DNA from: DASUKM01 sp036278735 | GTDB taxonomy: Bacteria > Acidobacteriota > Vicinamibacteria > Vicinamibacterales > 2-12-FULL-66-21 | Length of the DNA: 64,000 nt | Direction of reading: 5' to 3' | NCBI GenBank assembly: GCA_036278735.1 | Contig: DASUKM010000047.1 | Span: 124,001-188,000, forward strand | Shown: in pieces, positions 59,141-64,000 of the stretch | Position numbering within the stretch: position 1 is the stretch's first letter | How the letters are laid out: each line of letters opens with the position of its first letter | Notes under the pieces: model-generated | Database searches by the model: none | What the model was told of the DNA's origin: nothing | The model's input: the letters and a program-made list of their open reading frames with translations, nothing else | Position numbers and translations under genes: made by a program

Positions 59141-59169
59141 TTGACAGGGCTCTACAGGCGTGTTACGCT
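59141..59169 (+). promoter_or_regulatory. Promoter of the tol-pal operon
   Basis: TTGACA (59141-59146, perfect), a 17-bp spacer ending TGT, then TACGCT (59164-59169): a consensus -35 and an extended -10. The predicted leader is about 45 nt to the tolQ start. Confidence 0.65.
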
Positions 59170-59220
59170 CTGCCGAATTGCGCTGTCCCAGCGGCGCACC
59201 AACCGTCTTCGGAGGACTGT

Positions 59221-59982
59221 TTGCGCACGCTAGGTTGCTTCGCCCTTGCGCTGCAGGCGCAGGGCGCGGGCCAGCCGGAGGCTGGGGCCGGCGGAGTCGA
59301 TTTCGTTCAGCTCGTCGCGCGGTCGACATGGCTCGCGAAGAGCGTTCTCCTCATCCTGCTGCTCTTTTCGGCGGTCTCCTGGGCGATTATCCTGTACAAG
59401 ATCTGGCAGTATCGCCGCGCGGAGCGTCAGACCGAGACGTTTTTGCAGGTGTTCCGGAAGAGTTCGAAGTTCTCCGAGGTCCAGTCCGTCTGCCCGACCG
59501 TGAAGGCGAGCCCGCTCGTCGGGATCTTTCAGTCCGGTTACGCGGAGCTGAACGCCCAGTTGCGCCAGCCCCATGCGCCGCCGGACGCCTCGGGGAAACC
59601 GGCCGCACGCCCCACGCTCAAGAGCCTCGACGCTGTCGATCGCGCGCTGCTGCGCGCCACGACCGTCGAGTTGAGCCGGCTGGAGCGCCGCGTGCCGTTC
59701 CTCGCGACGACCGCCAGCATCACGCCGTTCATCGGCCTGTTCGGAACGGTGTGGGGCATCATGGCCGCCTTCGAGAACATCGGCGCGCAGGGCTCGACGA
59801 GCCTCAGCGTCGTCGCGCCGGGAATCGCGGAAGCGCTGATTGCGACGGCGGCCGGCCTGTTCGCGGCGATCCCGGCGGTGTACTTCTACAACTATCTGAC
59901 CAACGACGTGAAGGAGTTCGCGGCCGGCATGGACGATTTCTCGCTCGAGTTCCTCAACATCTCCGAGAGGAATTTCACCTAG
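59221..59982 (+). CDS. tolQ: Tol-Pal system proton-channel protein TolQ (ExbB family)
   Basis: Inner-membrane stator that with TolR uses the proton motive force to energise Tol-Pal during cell division. 253 residues from TTG 59221, chosen because GGAGG (59211-59215) stands five bases before it. Three membrane segments are visible (LAKSVLLILLLFSAVSWAII; the SITPFIGLFGTVWGIMAAF block; APGIAEALIATAAGLFAAIP), with the conserved Thr/Pro-rich channel motifs. A long N-terminal stretch precedes the first helix. Confidence 0.93.
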   Translation: MRTLGCFALALQAQGAGQPEAGAGGVDFVQLVARSTWLAKSVLLILLLFSAVSWAIILYKIWQYRRAERQTETFLQVFRKSSKFSEVQSVCPTVKASPLVGIFQSGYAELNAQLRQPHAPPDASGKPAARPTLKSLDAVDRALLRATTVELSRLERRVPFLATTASITPFIGLFGTVWGIMAAFENIGAQGSTSLSVVAPGIAEALIATAAGLFAAIPAVYFYNYLTNDVKEFAAGMDDFSLEFLNISERNFT

Positions 59983-60009
59983 GAGGGGCGCTCCCCTTCC
60001 TCGTTTCAC

Positions 60010-60471
60010 ATGCCGAAGGTACAAGCGACGACCGGCGGAGGCGGGCGCGGCCGGCGAGGCCGCGGCGCGCGCGTCGCGACCTCGCTCGCCGAGATCAACG
60101 TCGTGCCGCTCGTCGACGTGATGCTCGTGCTGCTCATCATCTTCATGGTGACCGCCCCGATGATGACGCAGGGGGTCGCGGTGAACCTGCCGCAGGCGCG
60201 CCGGGCGCAGCCGGTGTCGGCGCAGCCCGTGTACGTGACGATTCCCGCCGGCTTCGCGCAGCATCACGTCGTCCAGGTCAACAAGGACACGGTCCGGCTC
60301 GACATCCTGCAGGAGCGCCTGAAGCAGACGATGCTCGAGCACGAGGACAAGTCGATCTTCATCAGGGCGGATGCCGGCGTCACCGTGCAGGATCTGATGA
60401 CGGTGATGGACAAGCTGAAAGAAGCGGGCATCGAGAAGGTGGCGATGGCCACGCGTCAGCCGGGGTCGTGA
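60010..60471 (+). CDS. tolR: Tol-Pal system protein TolR (ExbD family)
   Basis: 153 residues: a basic Gly/Arg-rich cytoplasmic N-terminus, one membrane helix with the proton-carrying Asp in EINVVPLVDVMLVLLIIFMV, and a periplasmic ExbD domain (VQVNKDTVRLDILQERLKQT; SIFIRADAGVTVQDLMTVMD). Its last 55 bp are repeated, three mismatches apart, at 60600-60654. Confidence 0.95.
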   Translation: MPKVQATTGGGGRGRRGRGARVATSLAEINVVPLVDVMLVLLIIFMVTAPMMTQGVAVNLPQARRAQPVSAQPVYVTIPAGFAQHHVVQVNKDTVRLDILQERLKQTMLEHEDKSIFIRADAGVTVQDLMTVMDKLKEAGIEKVAMATRQPGS

Positions 60472-60599
60472 GGGCAGATGAAGCGATTTGCTGCAAGCCG
60501 CGAGCGAGGCGTGCCGAGCGAGCCACGGGAGCGGCGCGGGATCGGGGTCCCCGCGAGCGACCGTGTGAGGGGGTCCGGGGGACGACGTCCCCCGGTAAG
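60472..60599 (+). repeat. Dispersed hairpin element, copy C, inserted at the tolR 3' end
   Basis: 128 bp directly after the tolR stop: GAGCGAG-rich inverted segments, GCGAGCGACCGTGTGAGGGG, GTCC, then the hairpin CCGGGGGACG/CGTCCCCCGG (60575-60595) and TAAGG. It is flanked by the two copies of the tolR end. Confidence 0.8.
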
Positions 60600-60654
60600 G
60601 AAAGAAGCGGGCATCGAGAAGGTGGCGATGGCGATGCGGCAGCCGGGGTCGTGA
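60600..60654 (+). pseudogene. Duplicated tolR C-terminal fragment
   Basis: 55 bp matching the last 55 bp of tolR with three substitutions, including the stop codon. In the tolR frame it would encode KEAGIEKVAMAMRQPGS, against KEAGIEKVAMATRQPGS in the intact gene. There is no start codon, so it is a remnant or target duplication rather than a gene. Confidence 0.85.
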
Positions 60655-60673
60655 AGCGCTGACGGCGGACACT

Positions 60674-61450
60674 ATGCGCGAAGCCGTGAGCGACATCCTG
60701 ATCGATCGCGCCCGCGACACCGAGGGGATCGGCAAGACGGTGCTGCTGTCGCTCGGCGCGCACGTGCTGCTGATCGTGCTGCTCGTGGTGATGCCGGCGC
60801 AGTGGCGGCGGAGCGAAACGCCGCCGGCACACACGATGACGATTTCACTTGGCGGCACGCCGGGCCCGCGGCAGGGGATGACGCCGATGGCGGGGCGCGC
60901 CGTCCAGAAGGTGGCGCCGCTGCCGCCGAAGACGGCGCCCGTCGTCCCGCCCGCGGCGCGCAAGCCGGAGGTGGTCGAGCCGCTGCCGAACGCGAAGCCG
61001 GCGCGCAAGACGCCCGAGAAGGTCGAGAAGCCTTCGAAGCCGGCTCCGATGCAGAAGCCGACCGTGGGGCCCGAGATCAAGAGCGGCGCGGCGCACGCCG
61101 AGACGCAGGGGCAGGCGATTCCCTTCGGCGGGCTCGCGACGGGGGGCAGCGGCGCCGGCGGCTATCTCGACGTGAAGGACTTCTGCTGTCCCGAGTACCT
61201 GACGACGATGGTCGGACTGATCCAGCGGCACTGGCAGTCGCAGCAGAACCAGAACGGCCAGGTGGTCGTCAAATTCACGATCCAGCGGGACGGCACGCTG
61301 ACCGGCGTGCAGGTCGAGAAGCCGTCGTCGTATTTCCTGAACATGGCGGCGCAGCGGGCGGTGATCGAGACGCACCAGTTGCCGCCGCTGCCGACGCAAT
61401 TTCCGGAGGATCATCTGACGGTCCACCTGATTTTCCAGTATCAACGCTGA
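60674..61450 (+). CDS. tolA: TolA/TonB-like energy-transducing protein
   Basis: 258 residues: one N-terminal membrane helix (about 22-42, LLSLGAHVLLIVLLVVMPAQ), a Pro/Lys-rich periplasmic spacer (PLPPKTAPVVPPAARKPEVV on to about 135) and a C-terminal TonB/TolA-type domain (VVVKFTIQRDGTLTGVQVEK; QRAVIETHQLPPLPTQFPE). A Cys pair (DFCCPEY) lies at the domain start. Position between tolR and tolB identifies it as the operon's TolA equivalent despite the TonB-like fold. Confidence 0.88.
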   Translation: MREAVSDILIDRARDTEGIGKTVLLSLGAHVLLIVLLVVMPAQWRRSETPPAHTMTISLGGTPGPRQGMTPMAGRAVQKVAPLPPKTAPVVPPAARKPEVVEPLPNAKPARKTPEKVEKPSKPAPMQKPTVGPEIKSGAAHAETQGQAIPFGGLATGGSGAGGYLDVKDFCCPEYLTTMVGLIQRHWQSQQNQNGQVVVKFTIQRDGTLTGVQVEKPSSYFLNMAAQRAVIETHQLPPLPTQFPEDHLTVHLIFQYQR

Positions 61451-62850
61451 TGACCAGACTTCGTGTCGCGATTCCCGTCCTCCTGGCCGCGGCCCTCTCG
61501 TGGGTCGTGTTCGCGCAGGCGCCGCAGCAGCCCGCGCCGCAACAACCGCAGACGCAAGCGCCGCCGTCGCAGCAGCCGACCGAACTGTTCCTCACGATCA
61601 ACGGCACGGGCGGCCTGCCGCCGAAGATCGCGATTGCCGGCTTTCTGCCGCTCTCGACCGACGCCGAGACGACGGCGGCGGCGAAGACGATCGGCAGCGT
61701 CCTGTTCGACGATCTGACGTTCGAGCGCGAGTACTACGTGATCGCCAAGGACGCGGCGGCCACCGTGCCGAAGCCCTCCTCCATCGACGACGTGCCGCTC
61801 GATCGCTGGCGCGAACTGAACGCCAACGGCGTCGTCGTCGGGACCGTGCAGAAGACGGCGGCCGGCGCCGTGGTGCGCGTGACGCTGATCGACGTCGCGA
61901 CCGGGCACGTCGCCTTCGGCAAGGAGTACAGCGGGTCGATGGCGAACCCGCGTCTGTACGCGCACACGATTTCGGACGAGCTGCACGCGCTCCGGACGGT
62001 GATCGGGGTCGCGCGCACGAAGCTCGCCTTCGCGTCGGACCGCGACGGCGAGCGGATGAAGGGGCCCGTCGGCGCGCGCGACATCAAGGAGATCTACATC
62101 TCCGACTACGACGGCTACAATCAGCAGCGCGTGACGGTCAGCCGCGGATTGAACGTGTCTCCCGAGTGGTCGCCCGACCGCCGCGCCATTGCGTACACGA
62201 GCTATCGCCGCGGGCAGTTCAGCGTGTACCAGGACGTCGTCGTGTCGTACCTGTTCGAAGGGCGGTTGACGACCCCCGCGCACGGCGATCCGACGCGCCA
62301 GAACTACCTGCCCGCGTGGTCGCCCGACGGCACGCGGATCGCGTTCACGTCGAACCGCGACGGCAACCCGGAGATCTACGTGATGAACAAGGACGGGAGC
62401 GGGCTGCACCGGCTCACGAACAGCCCGGCGATCGACGTGTCGCCGACGTGGTCGCCGGCCGGCGCGCAGATCGCGTTCACGTCGGACCGGACCGGCTCGC
62501 CGCAGATCTACGTGATGAACGCGGACGGCACCGGCCTGCAGAAGATCACGAGCGAGTCGTACTGCGATCGTCCGACGTGGTCCCCCGCGCCGTACAATCA
62601 GATTGCGTACGCGTCGCGCGCCGGCGGCGGCTACGTGATCAAGGTGTTCGACGTCGCGACGCGCGAGTCGAAGCAGATTTCCGACAGCATCGGCAGCAAC
62701 GAGAGCCCGGCGTTCGCGCCCAACGGCCGGCACCTCGCCTTCACGTCCACGCGCAGCGGCAAGACGCAGATTTTCGTGATGGACCGCGACGGCAACAACC
62801 TGCGGCAGATCACGCGCGACGGCAACAACACGTATCCGAACTGGCGGTAG
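61450..62850 (+). CDS. tolB: Tol-Pal system beta-propeller protein TolB
   Basis: Periplasmic partner of Pal and TolA. The ATG overlaps the tolA stop. 466 residues: signal peptide (about 1-23), a Pro/Gln-rich segment, the N-terminal alpha/beta domain (IAIAGFLPLSTDAETTAAAK; LFDDLTFEREYYVIAKDAAA) and a six-bladed WD40-like PD40 propeller (AWSPDGTRIAFTSNRDGNPE; TWSPAGAQIAFTSDRTGSPQ; AFAPNGRHLAFTSTRSGKTQ). It ends near YPNWR, as usual for TolB. Confidence 0.96.
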   Translation: MTRLRVAIPVLLAAALSWVVFAQAPQQPAPQQPQTQAPPSQQPTELFLTINGTGGLPPKIAIAGFLPLSTDAETTAAAKTIGSVLFDDLTFEREYYVIAKDAAATVPKPSSIDDVPLDRWRELNANGVVVGTVQKTAAGAVVRVTLIDVATGHVAFGKEYSGSMANPRLYAHTISDELHALRTVIGVARTKLAFASDRDGERMKGPVGARDIKEIYISDYDGYNQQRVTVSRGLNVSPEWSPDRRAIAYTSYRRGQFSVYQDVVVSYLFEGRLTTPAHGDPTRQNYLPAWSPDGTRIAFTSNRDGNPEIYVMNKDGSGLHRLTNSPAIDVSPTWSPAGAQIAFTSDRTGSPQIYVMNADGTGLQKITSESYCDRPTWSPAPYNQIAYASRAGGGYVIKVFDVATRESKQISDSIGSNESPAFAPNGRHLAFTSTRSGKTQIFVMDRDGNNLRQITRDGNNTYPNWR

Positions 62851-62926
62851 CCCCGGGCGCGGCGCACGATCCGCGGCCGGTCCGAATCACCGTGCAGGGC
62901 GCAGACAGATGGAGAGCGGACAGACG

Positions 62927-63496
62927 ATGACGAGACGTTCCGTGATGGCCGTGATGATGGTGCTCGCGCTCGCCGGCGGGTGCGCGAAGAAGAAGCCGCC
63001 TGTCGCCCGGCCCACGCCTCCCCCGCCGCCCGAGACCACGACGGCGACCCCGCCGCCGCAGCCGCCCGAACCGGTGCGCGAAGCGCAGCCGGTGCCGGCG
63101 GAGCCCACGCTCACCGAAGACACGCTGGCGAGCAAAGACCTCGACGAGATCAACAAGAACTCGCCGTTTCAGCCGGTGTTCTTCGCGCTCGACAGCTCCG
63201 ACATCGATCAGGCGGGCCAGCAGTCGCTCAACGCGGACGCCGAAATCCTGAAGAAATATCCGAGCTGGACCATTACGATCGAGGGGCACTGCGACGAACG
63301 CGGAACCGCCGAGTACAACCTCGCGCTCGGCGAGCGCCGCGCGCTGTCCGCGAAGACGTACCTCGTGTCGCTGGGGATTCCGGCCGATCGGCTCCGGACC
63401 GTCAGCTACGGGAAGGAATTTCCGTTCGACCCCGGCCATAACGAGGATGCGTGGGCGAAAAATCGTCGGGCGCATTTCGTCGTCACGAGTAAATAA
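62927..63496 (+). CDS. pal: Peptidoglycan-associated lipoprotein Pal
   Basis: Outer-membrane lipoprotein tethering the membrane to peptidoglycan. 189 residues from ATG 62927: lipobox LAGGC (Cys19), a Pro-rich linker (RPTPPPPPETTTATPPPQPP) and an OmpA domain with the DAP-binding residues in ITIEGHCDERGTAEYNLALG and GERRALSAKTYLVSLGI. An in-frame ATG at 62909 would add six residues ahead of the signal peptide. It follows tolB by 76 bp. Confidence 0.95.
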   Translation: MTRRSVMAVMMVLALAGGCAKKKPPVARPTPPPPPETTTATPPPQPPEPVREAQPVPAEPTLTEDTLASKDLDEINKNSPFQPVFFALDSSDIDQAGQQSLNADAEILKKYPSWTITIEGHCDERGTAEYNLALGERRALSAKTYLVSLGIPADRLRTVSYGKEFPFDPGHNEDAWAKNRRAHFVVTSK

Positions 63497-63499
63497 TCT

Positions 63500-63557
63500 G
63501 GAGGACGGAGGGCGGAGGACGGAGGGCGGAGGGCGGAGGGCGGAGGGCGGAGGGCGG
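63500..63557. repeat. GGAGGGC/GGAGGAC short tandem repeat
   Basis: Eight 7-bp units of CGGAGGG/CGGAGGA directly after pal. Related tracts (both senses) occur at 33424-33468, 37067-37083 and 53457-53488. Confidence 0.85.
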
Positions 63558-63594
63558 GTGCTTGAATGTGGGTCAGCCCTTTAGGGGTTGACCG

Positions 63595-63712
63595 GTGCCG
63601 GCCCATTGCGAAGGACACCACGGCGCGCAACGCGCGCCGCGCGAGGAGCGGCGCGGGGCGCAGGGGCCCCCGCAAGCGACGAGCCGGGGTCCGGGGCGGA
63701 GCCCCGGCAAAT
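63595..63712 (+). repeat. Dispersed hairpin element, copy D
   Basis: Contains the inverted pair GGCGCGCAACGCGCGCC, GGAGCGGCGCGG (shared with copy C), GCAAGCGACGAGCCGGGGTCC and the terminal hairpin CCGGGGCGGAGCCCCGG (63691-63707), then CAAATGAGGAG, which supplies the ribosome site of the following gene. Confidence 0.75.
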
Positions 63713-63724
63713 GAGGAGATTGCG

Positions 63725-64000
63725 ATGAAGCGAACGCGCGCCGCGCTGGTCGGACTGACCGCGCTGGTCCTGCTCATGCCGGCGCCGGCCTCGGCCGCGG
63801 CCAACAAGGAACACGCCCAGTTGATGGCCGAGATCCGCATGCTGCAGGAACAGCAGCAGCAGCTTCAGCAGATGATCGGGGCGCTCGCCGACGCCGTCAA
63901 GGGGATCAGCGCGAAGATGGACGAGCAGACGAACGCCACGCGGAAGGCGTTCGCCGACCAGACGCTGCAGACGAACAACATCGCGGAAGGCGTGCGGGTG
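63725..64000 (+). CDS. ybgF: Tol-Pal accessory protein YbgF/CpoB (start only; cut by window end)
   Basis: First 92 residues: signal peptide (about 1-24, ending ASAAA), then a coiled-coil trimerisation segment (EHAQLMAEIRMLQEQQQQLQ; MIGALADAVKGISAKMDEQT) as in CpoB, which coordinates peptidoglycan synthesis with Tol-Pal constriction. The TPR domain expected next lies outside the window. GAGGAG precedes the ATG by six bases, provided by hairpin element copy D. Confidence 0.85.
   Translation, partial: MKRTRAALVGLTALVLLMPAPASAAANKEHAQLMAEIRMLQEQQQQLQQMIGALADAVKGISAKMDEQTNATRKAFADQTLQTNNIAEGVRV

Overview
The window is high-GC, densely packed bacterial chromosome from a Gram-negative (diderm) organism: it carries Tol-Pal, an LptF/LptG permease, a TonB-dependent receptor, a secretin and many lipoproteins. 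An Oar-like receptor with an N-terminal carboxypeptidase-regulatory domain, a CRTAC1/ASPIC-UnbV protein, an exosortase locus and abundant GC-rich intergenic repeats together suggest Acidobacteriota, probably a Vicinamibacteria-like lineage. That placement is inferred from gene content; no rRNA or tRNA gene was recognised.

Layout. 1-7,000: housekeeping genes (nnr end, tsaE, guaB, secA, an M23 peptidase). 7,078-11,874: a compact PEP-CTERM/exosortase locus with two PEP-CTERM substrates, each behind a sigma-54-like promoter, then exosortase, EpsI and a PrsT-like TPR lipoprotein. 12,000-16,000: comM and a LysM lytic transglycosylase. 16,225-18,393: a CoA-acylating-type aldehyde dehydrogenase beside a lone BMC-H microcompartment shell gene. 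18,534-20,152: an unknown lipoprotein and a small lytic transglycosylase. 20,317-31,494: a hybrid type II secretion/type IV pilus-like machine (F, E, M, N, O, P, a secretin with a C-terminal cohesin domain, three pseudopilins) with an Ig-domain lipoprotein. 31,582-34,647: CRTAC1 and TPR proteins. 34,630-43,995: an amino-sugar/peptidoglycan-fragment cluster (serine hydrolase, GHL10, GntR regulator, TonB receptor, BadF-type kinase, NagB-like, MurQ). 44,234-48,904: xerD, DUF4342, metK, a PHP hydrolase and a YtrA-type GntR regulator. 48,940-50,931: an IS1595-family element with two passenger genes. 50,950-59,108: an LptF-LptG fusion, parB-parA, a BFN-domain protein, miaB and recN. 59,221-64,000: tolQ-tolR-tolA-tolB-pal-ybgF.

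The most distinctive feature is the repeat landscape. Intergenic spaces hold (i) short tandem repeats with roughly 7-bp units, recalling cyanobacterial STRR sequences; (ii) a 29-bp palindromic unit, tandem ten times inside the secretion cluster and present singly at both of its ends; and (iii) a longer hairpin element with four copies, each pointing towards the next gene downstream. One copy of (iii) sits between two near-identical copies of the tolR 3' end. An 8-bp version of (i) lies inside the coding sequence of the amino-sugar kinase, right after the start codon, where a one-unit change would shift the frame. The IS element landed inside a 7-bp repeat tract.
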